Source: Antarcticimicrobium sp.
GTDB taxonomy: Bacteria; Pseudomonadota; Alphaproteobacteria; Rhodobacterales; Rhodobacteraceae
Direction of reading: 5' to 3'
Length of the DNA stretch: 64,000 nucleotides
NCBI RefSeq assembly: GCF_029212575.1
Contig: NZ_JARGPK010000010.1
Coordinates: 1 to 64,000, forward strand
This document shows, piece by piece, positions 53,347 to 61,815 of the stretch (its first letter is position 1; each line of letters begins with the position of its first letter). The notes beneath the pieces are model-generated. The model saw only the letters and a program-made list of their open reading frames with translations, ran no database searches and had not been told where the DNA came from. Made by a program: the position numbers and the translations under genes.

Positions 53347-54176
53347 GGCGTAACTCCTTCGGGGATGTCGGCCTGCCCGTTGGAGACGGCCCGCGGTTTC
53401 TGTGTGGCTGGTTCGTGCGGCGCGATCCGGAGGGCCGCGAAGGCGATGGTCACGGTGACGGCGAGAAAGCCCAGCGACCAGCGGTCCGCCAGACGCGACA
53501 TCGGCGCCTTGGACGCCTGCGCTTCCTCCACCAGCCGGACGATACCGGCATAGGTGCTCTCGGCCGCGCGACGGGAGGCCGCCAGATCGAACGCATCGCC
53601 TGCATTGGTCGAGCCGCTCATGGCCTCGGCCCCGCGCGAAAGGCGCACCGGCAGCGACTCGCCGGTCAGCGCGGAGGTATCCGATAAGGCCGCCTCGGAG
53701 GCCACCGTGCCGTCCACCAGCACCACGTTGCCCTGCCGGATCAGCAGCCGGTCGCCGGGAGCGATTTCGTCGAGCCGCACGTCTTCGAGGCCGCCATTGC
53801 GATGCCGTGTCGCCGTCCGCGGAACCCGGGACAACAGGTCGTGCATCTCGCGCCGGGCACGGCCTTCGGCGAAGCTTTCCAGGAAGGTGCCGCCGGAATA
53901 CATCACCGCGACGACAGCCGCCGCGAGGGTCTCGCCGAAGACGAGCGCGGCGGTCATCGACAGCGCCGCGACGATATCCAGCCCGACCTCACCGCGCCTG
54001 ATGCTGCGCAGGATTTCGACCGCGAGCGCGGCGAGGGCTGGAACAACCCCGGCGAACCAGACGATGTTCGCGATGTCGCCCATGCCAGCCAAGTAGAATG
54101 CAAGACCCGTGATCAGACCGATAACGGCCAGAAGCAGAATTGCGGTCTTGAAGCGATCGGTACGGGTCTGGTCCAT
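53343..54176 (-). pseudogene. C-terminally truncated heavy-metal P-type ATPase
   Basis: 277 residues: four hydrophobic N-terminal helices (about 12-62, 68-100), the actuator domain with TALTGES (here TSALTGESLPVRLS, near 165-178) and the helix MSRLADRWSLGFLAVTVTIA. It lacks the CPC/CPx metal helix, the DKTGT phosphorylation site, the ATP domain and the last helices, more than half of a normal ZntA/CadA-type pump (about 650-700). The reading frame ends with an unrelated tail. Cannot pump. May still be made and coupled to the VIT gene by ATGA overlap. Confidence 0.85.
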
Positions 54177-54181
54177 GCCGC

Positions 54182-55162
54182 TTATCTCCCCTCAGCTGGG
54201 GTCATCGCAGCTGGCTTTTCGGAAAAAAGTGATCCGACTCCCACGCCCCTCGCGCTTCCGCCATTTTCGCGCAGGAGGAATAGGGCGTCGAGCCCTTGTT
54301 CCCTTGCGAGTGCCGCGCCCCTCTCCGGGCCAAGCACCATCAGCGCCGTCGCCCAGGCGTCGGCTTCGGCACAGCTGCCGGCAACGACGGTGACAGAGGC
54401 AGGCGGCGCTATCAGCGGCGCGCCACGCCTCGGATCCATGGTGTGCGACAGGCGTCGTCCCTGCACCTCGACCCAGTGGCGGTAGTCGCCCGACGTCGCC
54501 ACGGCGGCGTCCTGCAGCGCGAGAATCGAATGGGAAGTCCGGCGCTCCGTGTCCGGCGCTTCCACCGCGATGGTCCACGCCGTGCCGTCCGGCCGGAGGC
54601 CTGTCGCGCGCATTTCCCCATCGATTCCGACAAGGGCGTTGTCGATTCCGTGATCGCGGAGTGTCTCGGCCAGCCGGTCCACGCCATAGCCCTTCGCGAT
54701 GCCGTTCAGGTCCAGCGCGATGGGCGCGGCCTTGCGCATGTGATCGCCGTCGAACTCCAGAACCTCATGCGCCGGGCGACGTGGGGCTGCCATCGCTGCA
54801 CGGATCCCATCGGGCGCGGCGGCCTCCGGCCCGAAACCCCAAGCCATCACCGCATCCCCCATGCCTGTGTCGAAGGCCCCGCCCGAGGCGCGCCCGATCT
54901 CTCGGCCAAGGCGCAGGACGTGCCCAAGGCGCGAGGGCACCGCCACCCAATCGCCCGCAGGCGCTGCGTTGAGCCGCATCAGATCGCTGTCGGGCTTCCA
55001 GATCGACATCTGTCCGTCCACTTCGTCCACGGCCGCTTGCAGCGCCACGCAGATCGGGTCGGGGTCGATGCCCGGCTCGGCGTAGAACAGAGCCGACCAA
55101 CGCGTGCCCATCGTCGGGCCGTTCAATGCGACGCGCGCGCGCTCAGTAGACATCTTCAACAT
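54182..55162 (-). CDS. apbE: FAD:protein FMN transferase ApbE
   Basis: Transfers FMN from FAD to a Ser/Thr of target proteins outside the cytoplasm, or cuts FAD. 326 residues with GPTMGTRWSALFYAEPG, LNAAPAG, FDTGMGDAVMAWGFGP, IALDLNGIAKGYGVDRLAET and TSGDYRHWVEVQGRRLSHTMDPRRG, all ApbE motifs. No clear signal peptide is seen in the N-terminus (MLKMSTERARV), unlike most ApbEs. GGAGGGGCGGT precedes the ATG; overlaps the PepSY-reductase stop by 20 bases. The likely acceptor is the DUF2271 protein below. Confidence 0.92.
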   Translation of the reverse strand: MLKMSTERARVALNGPTMGTRWSALFYAEPGIDPDPICVALQAAVDEVDGQMSIWKPDSDLMRLNAAPAGDWVAVPSRLGHVLRLGREIGRASGGAFDTGMGDAVMAWGFGPEAAAPDGIRAAMAAPRRPAHEVLEFDGDHMRKAAPIALDLNGIAKGYGVDRLAETLRDHGIDNALVGIDGEMRATGLRPDGTAWTIAVEAPDTERRTSHSILALQDAAVATSGDYRHWVEVQGRRLSHTMDPRRGAPLIAPPASVTVVAGSCAEADAWATALMVLGPERGAALAREQGLDALFLLRENGGSARGVGVGSLFSEKPAAMTPAEGR

Positions 55163-57350
55163 ACCGCCCCTCCGCCTTCAGGACCACTGGCGTGAGCCCG
55201 GCCGGCGCGAGGATCTCGGCCAGCGCATCGGACACGCCCGCAGCCATGTCCCGTCCACCGCAGACCATCACGCGAGCGCCATTGCGGACGAGGTCCGCGA
55301 CCTGAGTGGCCTCACCCCGCAGCGCGTCCTGCACGTAGTGGGGCCGCGCCCCGCGCGAGACGGCCGTGACCAGGCGGGTCAGACGCCCCTCGTCCTGCCA
55401 GGCCGCAAAGTCCTCGCCGTAGAAGAAATCGCTGTCGGGATGGCGCATGCCGAAGAACAGGTGGATCGGCCTGCCGTGCCCGTTGCCGCGGACAAAGCCC
55501 GCGAGCGGTCCGATGCCGGTCCCCGCGCCGATCAGGATCAGCGGCGCGCGGCTCGGGCCCGGGCGGAAGCCGGGGTTGCGGCGGAGAAAGGCGGTCACCG
55601 TTTCGCCCGGCTTCAGCGCCGTGAGCTGGCCCGAACAGAGGCCGCCGGCATGCTTTTTCACGACGATCTCGATGAACCCGTCGCGGCGCGCGGAGGCGAG
55701 TGAATAGAGGCGCGGGACGGCGCTTCCGACCGGAACGACGCCGACGAGGTCGCCTGCCGTGAATCGGGCGAACCCGGAACCGGTCAGCCGCTGCCAGAGC
55801 GAAACGCGCGGCAGGGCGAAGCGCAGGATCGCGGTCGGGGCCTGCACCTCGGCGCCGTAGTCCCGGCGCGAGACGAGGGTCAGCGTCTCTGTCGTGGGCA
55901 GCACGGGCTGGTGCGACAAGTCCAGGGGGGTTCCGAGCGCCTTGCCGAGTGCACGGCCCCAGCGGGCGAAGTCCTGCGGCGACTGGCGGTCGATGGTGTC
56001 GAGCGCCATCAGTTCGGGCCAGCCCTTCGCTTTTGCCGACGCCGCGATGGCCTTGGCGAAGGCGCAATAGGCCGGAAAGCTGCGGTCGCCGAAGCCGAGC
56101 ACGGCAAGAGGAATGTCAGGCGCGCGGCCGATAGCGCTGAGCCGGTCTAGGCCCCCCTTTGCCGAAGCCGGCGCCGCACCGTCGCCATAGGTCGCGGCGA
56201 GCACGATGATCCGCTCGGCCCTTGTGTAGCGTTCCGGGGCGAATCCCGACATCGCGCCGACATGGACGCTCTGCCCGGCTTCTGTGAGCGCGGCGTGGAG
56301 CGTCGCGGCGAAACCCCAGGTGCTGCCGCCCTCGCTGCCGACGAGCAGGATCGTCTGGGCGCGCGCAGCGGGATGGTTGCCGCGGATGCGGGGCCGCCCG
56401 CGCCGCCCGGCGAGCCAGACCAGCACGCCGGTTGCGCCCATTGCCGGCACGCCGAGGGCCATGAGCCCCAGCACGAGGCCAAGCGTCGCCGCCCCCTGTC
56501 CGGTGTGCAGCATGTAGATGGTTTCCGAGACGCGCTCCCACCCGGTCAGATCGGTCCAGGCCAGCAGCGCGCCTGTGCCCTGGTCGAGATATCCGGTTCC
56601 CAGGTCAGTCTTAAGCGTGAAGGTGTCCGTCGCATCGCCGGGATAGGGAAAACTCAACTCGCGCAGCTCGGCGACGGGCGTCTGCCTGAGGGTTGGCATC
56701 TGGTCGGGAGCGAATCCGGTTTCACCGCTTACCTCGGCGGGGAAGGCTGATGTGGCGCCGCCGTCGGGAAGCAGATCAAAGGTGGACGCCGTCATCCACA
56801 AAGCCGTGATGGACGAGAGCGCAAGGCCTATCACGGCAATGCGAGCGATCTCGACGTGAAGACGACCGGCGAGCGGACCGCGCGGAGGCGCGAACCAGAA
56901 CCGCCAACCGCCCGCCCGCCGCGCGACCAACGCCGCGCCCGAGAGCGATAGGATCAGCATAGCCGCCGCTCCGGCAGCCATGGCGATGCGCCCGGAGTCA
57001 CCGAAGAACAGCGAGCGGTGCAGGTTGGTGAGCCAGCGTTCGACCTGGTTCGGGTCGGCGGAGGCCACGCCCTCACCCGTTGCCGGATCGATCACGGCGG
57101 CGCCCGGCGCGCCCTGGTCGAACCAGTAGGCCGTTATCCGGCCCGAAGGCGCGCGGCGGATCTGTTCGACGCCGGGATAGACCGCCAGGATGCGGTCCGC
57201 GAGGGCGGCGACCTCGAGCCCGGTCTCCGCCTGCGGCGCGGCGATGCGCTCGACCGCGGGAAAGACCGACAACGCCGCGCCGCTGAGCGCGAGGATGGTG
57301 ACGAACGCGAGGGCCAGCAGACCCGGCCAACGATGGAGTGCACGGATCAT
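55143..57350 (-). CDS. PepSY-TM / flavodoxin / FAD reductase fusion
   Basis: 735 residues. Residues 1-320 are a PepSY-associated membrane region (helices about 10-30, 135-155, 172-192, 295-320) with ITAYWFDQGAPGAAVIDPAT in the periplasm. Residues 340-480 are flavodoxin-like (ILLVGSEGGSTWGFAATLHA, VLAATYGDGAAP). Residues 500-735 are a ferredoxin-NADP reductase module (RLYSLASA for FAD, GAGTGIGPLAGFVRG for NAD(P)H, VMVCGGRDMAAG) ending in an aromatic residue, as in CPR-type reductases. Moves NAD(P)H electrons across the membrane. Start at 57350, with GAGGAG upstream; GTG at 57365 is an alternative. Confidence 0.9.
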   Translation of the reverse strand: MIRALHRWPGLLALAFVTILALSGAALSVFPAVERIAAPQAETGLEVAALADRILAVYPGVEQIRRAPSGRITAYWFDQGAPGAAVIDPATGEGVASADPNQVERWLTNLHRSLFFGDSGRIAMAAGAAAMLILSLSGAALVARRAGGWRFWFAPPRGPLAGRLHVEIARIAVIGLALSSITALWMTASTFDLLPDGGATSAFPAEVSGETGFAPDQMPTLRQTPVAELRELSFPYPGDATDTFTLKTDLGTGYLDQGTGALLAWTDLTGWERVSETIYMLHTGQGAATLGLVLGLMALGVPAMGATGVLVWLAGRRGRPRIRGNHPAARAQTILLVGSEGGSTWGFAATLHAALTEAGQSVHVGAMSGFAPERYTRAERIIVLAATYGDGAAPASAKGGLDRLSAIGRAPDIPLAVLGFGDRSFPAYCAFAKAIAASAKAKGWPELMALDTIDRQSPQDFARWGRALGKALGTPLDLSHQPVLPTTETLTLVSRRDYGAEVQAPTAILRFALPRVSLWQRLTGSGFARFTAGDLVGVVPVGSAVPRLYSLASARRDGFIEIVVKKHAGGLCSGQLTALKPGETVTAFLRRNPGFRPGPSRAPLILIGAGTGIGPLAGFVRGNGHGRPIHLFFGMRHPDSDFFYGEDFAAWQDEGRLTRLVTAVSRGARPHYVQDALRGEATQVADLVRNGARVMVCGGRDMAAGVSDALAEILAPAGLTPVVLKAEGRYVEDVY

Positions 57351-57361
57351 GGCCCCGCTCC

Positions 57362-57832
57362 TCACATGTCGTAGGCGAAGTTGGCGATGTAGCGGCGGCC
57401 CTGCACCGGCGTCCCCGCGCCCGTCGTCGTCAGCGGCACTGCCACCTCGTTCGGGCTGTCGCGCATGTCCTCGACGGCCGCGTCGATATGGAGGGTGTAG
57501 CCGGCATCGAAGAGCGCGTCGGCCAGGTCGAGCGTGATCTCGAGCGTGCGGCCCGCGCCGACGCTGGCGCCAGTGATGCCGTTCACCTGGCCCGTGTCGC
57601 CGCCGGTGGCGCGGTACCAGTCGGTCAGGTGCTTGTAGTATTTCGACTTGCCGCCGGCCATCCAGAGGCTGCCCAAATAGGCGCCCGAAGTGTCGGTCAC
57701 GTAAAGCGCGAGGTAGGCACCGTCACCGCCGTAATTGTTGAGCGTCGTGGTCAGCGTGACCGGGCGCGCCATGGCGTAGCCCGGTACGGTCAGCGCGGTG
57801 GTGAGAGCGAGCGTTGCGAGAAGCGATTTCAT
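57362..57832 (-). CDS. DUF2271 periplasmic protein, candidate flavinylation target
   Basis: 156 residues with a signal peptide (MKSLLATLALTTALTVPG, cleavage near YAMARP, 23). The body is DUF2271-like: LTTTLNNYGGDGAYLALYVT, GAYLGSLWMAGGKSKYYKHL, ALFDAGYTLHIDAAVEDMRD. Near residue 84-90 it carries NGITGAS, close to the ApbE acceptor consensus D-x-x-(S/T)-G-A-(S/T); Ser 90 would carry FMN. The D-to-N change weakens the match. With ApbE and a PepSY reductase it forms a likely periplasmic flavin relay. Confidence 0.85.
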   Translation of the reverse strand: MKSLLATLALTTALTVPGYAMARPVTLTTTLNNYGGDGAYLALYVTDTSGAYLGSLWMAGGKSKYYKHLTDWYRATGGDTGQVNGITGASVGAGRTLEITLDLADALFDAGYTLHIDAAVEDMRDSPNEVAVPLTTTGAGTPVQGRRYIANFAYDM

Positions 57833-57863
57833 TGGTTGGATCCTTGTTCGAAGAGGGGGAGGC

Positions 57864-58244
57864 TCAGTTCACCTTGACCTTCGGCGCGGCGCCGTTCCCG
57901 AAGAGGCCGTTCTGCGGCGGCGCGACGGTTCCGGCGGGGGCGGGGTTCCGGGCGCCGCCGCGGCGACGGTCATCGTCGTCATCATCGTCGTCGTCATCAT
58001 CATCGTGGTCGTCGTCATCATCGTCATCGTCGCCGAACAGGCGCCACCATTTCCGGTGCTTTCCGTGGTGGTCATCATCATCACTCACCCGGACCAGGGG
58101 CAGCGCCTGCGTGCCGTCATCGAAAAGCGCGGAAAAGGCCCGGGAACTGTCACCGGTAGAGGCGCGCATCGCGCTCCAGGCGGGCACGCCGATGGCGGCG
58201 GTCAAGGCCGTGGAGGCAACAAGAACTGCAAGGGTCTTTTTCAA
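57864..58244 (-). CDS. Secreted poly-aspartate protein
   Basis: 126 residues. Signal peptide MKKTLAVLVASTALTAAIG with cleavage near VPAWSA (24). Residues about 71-93 are almost all Asp with one or two His, preceded by DDDDHHGKHRKWWRLFG; then RRRGG and a Pro-rich tail. The coding DNA is correspondingly repetitive (GAT/GAC codons), so length may vary by slippage. Poly-Asp could bind Ca2+ or other metals, but no domain is recognised. Lies between the DUF2271 and cytochrome genes on the same strand. Confidence 0.78.
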   Translation of the reverse strand: MKKTLAVLVASTALTAAIGVPAWSAMRASTGDSSRAFSALFDDGTQALPLVRVSDDDDHHGKHRKWWRLFGDDDDDDDDHDDDDDDDDDDDDRRRGGARNPAPAGTVAPPQNGLFGNGAAPKVKVN

Positions 58245-58412
58245 GGCAGGGTCTCCTTTTCGTCTGCTGAGGCCAATCTGGTCGCTGGACCTGAGGGGTT
58301 CCTGACAAGGGAGCGATTCCCGCTTCAGCTTGCCGTCAGGAAGGAAAAAGGCCCCGCCAGGGAATGGCGGGGCCAGGTGGGCCGAAGGGACGGTTCGGCC
58401 GGAGGAACGGGT

Positions 58413-59078
58413 TCAAGCGATGTCATCGGGACCGGGCGCGCGCTTGTCGCCGGTGACCATGGCGCGGGCCAGATTCTCGCGATGCCGGACCGAGGCGAGC
58501 ACAACGCCGCCCACATGCAGCGCGATCAGGAACAGCATCAGGTTGGCAAAGGTTTCGTGCACCTCCCCCAGCGCCCCCTCGCCGCGTTCGCCGTATTCGC
58601 CGTGGTCTCCGTCGTCATCGGCCCAGGCGGGCGCCACGATCTGCGGCATCTCGGGCAGCAGCGCCAAGCGGTCCGGTTCCTCCATGAGCCAGCCGGTAAA
58701 GGCGGTGCCCGAGAGAGCGACAAGCAGCGCCACGATCATGGCGGCGCCGGCCGGGTTGTGACCGAGGTAGCGCCGCTCGCGTCCGCGCCTCATGTCGCCG
58801 AGATAGGAGAGCGTGTCGCGGGGGCCCTTGATGAACCGGGAAAAGCGCGCATACCGGCTGCCGACAAGGCCCCAGATCAGCCGGAATGCCACGAGACCGG
58901 CCACGGTGTAGCCCGCGACCTCGTGCACCGGTTGCAGTTCCTCCGCCGTGACCCAGGCGAGCGCGACCGTGGCGGCGAGCCCCCAGTGGAACACCCGCAC
59001 CAGCGGATCCCAGACCCGGATGGTTCCGGACCTCCCGCTGTTGGTCTTGGCTGCATCATGAGGAACAGTGTCAGTCAT
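58413..59078 (-). CDS. Cytochrome b561-type (Ni/Fe-hydrogenase b-subunit family) protein
   Basis: 221 residues with four membrane helices (about 35-55, 60-82, 103-125, 182-205). Haem-ligand histidine candidates are in VRVFHWGLA, LQPVHEVAGY, and GEVHETFANLMLFLIALHVGG. An acidic, His/Asp-rich extracytoplasmic loop DDDGDHGEYGERGEG lies before the last helix. Passes electrons through the membrane; quinone or PepSY partner likely. Start MTDTVPHD at 59078. Confidence 0.87.
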   Translation of the reverse strand: MTDTVPHDAAKTNSGRSGTIRVWDPLVRVFHWGLAATVALAWVTAEELQPVHEVAGYTVAGLVAFRLIWGLVGSRYARFSRFIKGPRDTLSYLGDMRRGRERRYLGHNPAGAAMIVALLVALSGTAFTGWLMEEPDRLALLPEMPQIVAPAWADDDGDHGEYGERGEGALGEVHETFANLMLFLIALHVGGVVLASVRHRENLARAMVTGDKRAPGPDDIA

Positions 59079-59388
59079 CGCGGCCTCCTTTGCGATCCTG
59101 GCGCGGACGATCATCGGCATCGTCCTCGTATTCGATTTCGATCACCTCGAGCGTGGAGGGATGCACAGTGACCTCGATGGGGCGCCCTTCGGCATCCCGC
59201 CCGTTGATTTCGTAACAGCCGTCGTCGATCTTGATCCGCCGCACGGTCCAGCCGTTCTCTCCGGCAAGACGCGCAACGGCATCCCTTGGGTGCCAATCCG
59301 ACATCGGGACGAAACAATCGTCGTCGGCCGATGCCATCCCGGCCGGAAAGACCGCGAGAAAGCCGAGAATTGTCAATGTCTTCTTCAT
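59071..59388 (-). CDS. PepSY-domain small periplasmic protein
   Basis: 105 residues: signal peptide MKKTLTILGFLAVFPAGMAS with cleavage near ASADD (22), then a PepSY-like fold DAVARLAGENGWTVRRIKID, DDGCYEINGRDAEGRPIEVT, and a charged tail. PepSY_2-type proteins often accompany cytochrome b561 and the two-component system here. Overlaps the cytochrome start by eight bases. Role unknown, possibly ligand or regulator of the sensor. Confidence 0.85.
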   Translation of the reverse strand: MKKTLTILGFLAVFPAGMASADDDCFVPMSDWHPRDAVARLAGENGWTVRRIKIDDGCYEINGRDAEGRPIEVTVHPSTLEVIEIEYEDDADDRPRQDRKGGRDD

Positions 59389-59533
59389 GGGCCAAACTCC
59401 TCGTTGCGGCCATCTTGATGCAATTCATGCACGGCGAAGCTGACGGCAGCCTGAAGAGGCCTGGCCCAGCCGCTTCAGCTTCGTGTCAGCCAGACGGATC
59501 ATGGAGGGTCATCGGGAAAGGACGAGGACGACA
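59389..59533. promoter_or_regulatory. Divergent control region of the redox module and its regulator
   Basis: The PepSY gene and the response regulator start 145 bases apart on opposite strands. Around 59450-59500 are GCTTCAGCTTCGTGTCAG and similar CTTCAGC words; 58320-58335 (GCTTCAGCTTGCCGTCAG) repeats this after the poly-Asp gene start. The shared GCTTCAGCTT...GTCAG could be the response-regulator site. Confidence 0.5.
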
Positions 59534-60193
59534 ATGCGTATCCTGCTGATCGAGGACGACACGGTGTTGGGCGCAGCGGTGCGCGACCAGATCATGGCCG
59601 ATGGGCAGTCGGTGGATTGGGTGATGCGCCTTGATACCGCCGGCGACGCCGTGAAGGCGACGTCCTACGACCTGATCCTCCTGGACCTCATGCTCCCGGA
59701 CGGGCGCGGCATCGGGTTTCTGAAGAGTTTGCGCGCGCGGGGTGGCGTGACGCCGGTCATCATCCTGACCGCGCTCGACCAGGTGTCGGACCGGATCGAG
59801 GGGCTGAACGCGGGCGCCGATGACTATCTCGTGAAGCCCTTCGACCTGGCCGAGCTTTCGGCCCGGATCGGCTCGGTCGCGCGGCGTTACACCGGCAACC
59901 CCAACCCGATCATCGCCCATGGGCCGCTGGAGATCGACCTCGCGGCGCGCAGCATCCACCGCGCCGGCAAGCCGGTGCAACTGACGGCGCGGGAATGGGC
60001 CCTGTTCGAGGCTTTCCTCTCCCGCCCGGGGCAGCTTTTGTCCAAGGCGCAGCTGGAGGACAAGCTCTATGCCTTCGACGCCGAGGTGGAGAGCAACACC
60101 ATCGAAGTCCATGTCAGCCGGTTGCGCAAGAAGCTTGGCAGCGCGGTCATCGAGACCGAACGCGGCATGGGCTATCGGCTGGGCAAGCCATGA
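59534..60193 (+). CDS. OmpR/QseB-type response regulator
   Basis: 219 residues: receiver domain with acidic pair EDD at 7-9, phosphorylation Asp 51 in LILLDLMLPDG, Thr in IILTALD and Lys in DDYLVKPFD; then a winged-helix DNA-binding domain (HGPLEIDLAARSIHRAGKPV, TIEVHVSRLRKKLG). Start ATG at 59534; an upstream frame is open but lacks the receiver fold. Overlaps the sensor gene by four bases. Likely controls the divergent PepSY/cytochrome operon. Confidence 0.94.
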   Translation: MRILLIEDDTVLGAAVRDQIMADGQSVDWVMRLDTAGDAVKATSYDLILLDLMLPDGRGIGFLKSLRARGGVTPVIILTALDQVSDRIEGLNAGADDYLVKPFDLAELSARIGSVARRYTGNPNPIIAHGPLEIDLAARSIHRAGKPVQLTAREWALFEAFLSRPGQLLSKAQLEDKLYAFDAEVESNTIEVHVSRLRKKLGSAVIETERGMGYRLGKP

Positions 60194-61557
60194 GGTTTCC
60201 GCGCAGCCTTCAGGCGCGGCTCGGGCTGTCGCTGGGCCTCGTGCTGACGATCCTGTGGCTCATGGCCGCGACGGTCACGGCGATGATCGTTCGGGGCGAG
60301 CTGGACGAGGTCTTCGACAGCGCCCTGCGCGAGACCGCGGAGCGCATCCTGCCGCTGGCCGTGACCGACATCGTCGGCCGGGAAGATCAGGGGGGAACGC
60401 AGCGGCTCGCCCCGATCCGGGAGCACGACGAGTTCTTCACCTATCTCGTCCGCGATGCCGAGGGGCGGATCCTGCTGCAATCCCACGCGGCCGATCCTGC
60501 CGTGTTCCCGCCCTATGACGAGCCGGGGTTTCGGCAGACCGCGACCCACCGGCTCTATAGCGACGCGGCGCTTCGGGGGACGGTCCGTATCACCGTGGCC
60601 GAGCCGTTGGTCCATCGCGCATCGGTCGCCCGGGAAATCCAGATGGGCCTCGGCCTGCCGCTGCTGGTCGTGCTGCCCGTAGCACTTCTGGCCATCATCC
60701 TGGCCGTCCGCTTCAGCCTCGAGCCACTGCGCAGGTTCCGCACGCGGCTCGAGGCGCGCGGCGCCCGCGATCTGTCAGAGGTACCCGCGGGTGACCTGCC
60801 GACGGAGATCGCCCCCTTGGCCGCAACACTGAACGGCCTTCTGGCCAGGTTGCGCGACGCCTTCGAGGCCGAGCGCAGTTTTGCTGCGAACGCTGCGCAT
60901 GAGCTTCGGACGCCACTCGCAGGCGCGATCGCGCAGGCGCAGCGGCTTCGGTCGGAAACCCAGGACCCGGTCACAGGAGCGCGGGCCGCCGAGATCGAGA
61001 CCACGCTCAAGCGGCTGACCCGGCTTTCCGAACGCCTCATGCAGCTTGCGCGGGCGGAAGGCGGGCGACTGCGGATGGACCGAAGCGCGGACCTGAGGGC
61101 CGTCGCGCGTGTCGTCGTGGACGATCTCGGCCGCGGGGGCGCGCCGGGTCGCATCTCGCTTTCACTGCCGGGCGCGGCTGTCATGTCGGACATCGACCCC
61201 GATGCCTTCGGAATCCTGTGCCGGAACCTCGTGGAGAACGCCCTGCGCCACGGGGCGGAGGATGCTCCGATCGACGTGACCCTGACGGGAGATGGGCAAC
61301 TGATCGTGGCGAACGACGGTCCCGTCCTGCCGCGTGAAACCCTTAACCGCCTGACGGCGCGCTTCGAGCGTGCGAACGCAAGCACCGACGGCAGCGGGCT
61401 CGGCCTCGCCATCGTCGCCGCCATGGCGGCCCGGATCGGTAGCCCGTTGATCCTGGAGTCGCCGCGCCCGGGTGGTTTGTCCGGTTTCCAGGCATCAATC
61501 CAGATGCCCACAGACCTCCCGGATACCCTCACGCAAGGCACTGTGCGCAAGACGTGA
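60190..61557 (+). CDS. Sensor histidine kinase
   Basis: 455 residues. Membrane helices about 9-33 and 155-180 enclose a periplasmic sensor of about 120 residues (ETAERILPLAVTDIVGREDQ). HAMP-like LEPLRRFRTRLEARG, then H-box FAANAAHELRTPLAGAIAQA, N-box LCRNLVENALRHG and G-box DGSGLGLAIV. TctE/QseC-like. Signal unknown; metals or periplasmic redox state are plausible given the neighbours. Confidence 0.93.
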   Translation: MRFPRSLQARLGLSLGLVLTILWLMAATVTAMIVRGELDEVFDSALRETAERILPLAVTDIVGREDQGGTQRLAPIREHDEFFTYLVRDAEGRILLQSHAADPAVFPPYDEPGFRQTATHRLYSDAALRGTVRITVAEPLVHRASVAREIQMGLGLPLLVVLPVALLAIILAVRFSLEPLRRFRTRLEARGARDLSEVPAGDLPTEIAPLAATLNGLLARLRDAFEAERSFAANAAHELRTPLAGAIAQAQRLRSETQDPVTGARAAEIETTLKRLTRLSERLMQLARAEGGRLRMDRSADLRAVARVVVDDLGRGGAPGRISLSLPGAAVMSDIDPDAFGILCRNLVENALRHGAEDAPIDVTLTGDGQLIVANDGPVLPRETLNRLTARFERANASTDGSGLGLAIVAAMAARIGSPLILESPRPGGLSGFQASIQMPTDLPDTLTQGTVRKT

Positions 61558-61572
61558 CAACTGGCTGAAAAA

Positions 61573-61620
61573 GGCTTTGTTGCGCAAATCGGTTGAGGGG
61601 ATTCATCTCGTGAATCCAGC
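61573..61620. mobile_element. IS5-type insertion sequence end (remnant)
   Basis: GGCTTTGTTGCGCAAATC at 61573-61590 matches the terminal repeat style of IS5/IS903-group elements (GGCTTTGTTG-N5-AAATC). Only about 50 bases remain before recombinase sequence begins; no transposase is present. Confidence 0.65.
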
Positions 61621-61815
61621 GTGATAGCTGGAGGCCATGAACAGCTGGGCGCCAACGAAGTACAAGACCGCGAACTGGGCTTTGTACAACACCGCACTGA
61701 AGCAACGCGGATCACCGTCACCGCCGCCGGGCTTGAGCTCGACATCCGCCGCGAAGGCGTCGCGGGCGTCATCCGCGAAATGATCGCCCCGCGCGACATG
61801 GAGGCCGCCGAATGA
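61621..61815 (+). pseudogene. C-terminal remnant of a serine recombinase
   Basis: About 64 codons; EATRITVTAAGLELDIRREG and VAGVIREM resemble the extreme C-terminus of large alphaproteobacterial recombinase-family proteins. The catalytic N-terminal domain is absent, apparently removed where the IS5-type end lies. The last codons overlap the next gene (ATGA). Confidence 0.6.

Noticed and set aside
57962-58085. Repetitive CATCGTCGTCATC tract that might be a CRISPR or satellite
   Set aside because: It is the reverse complement of Asp codons in an exported poly-Asp protein, with no spacer structure.
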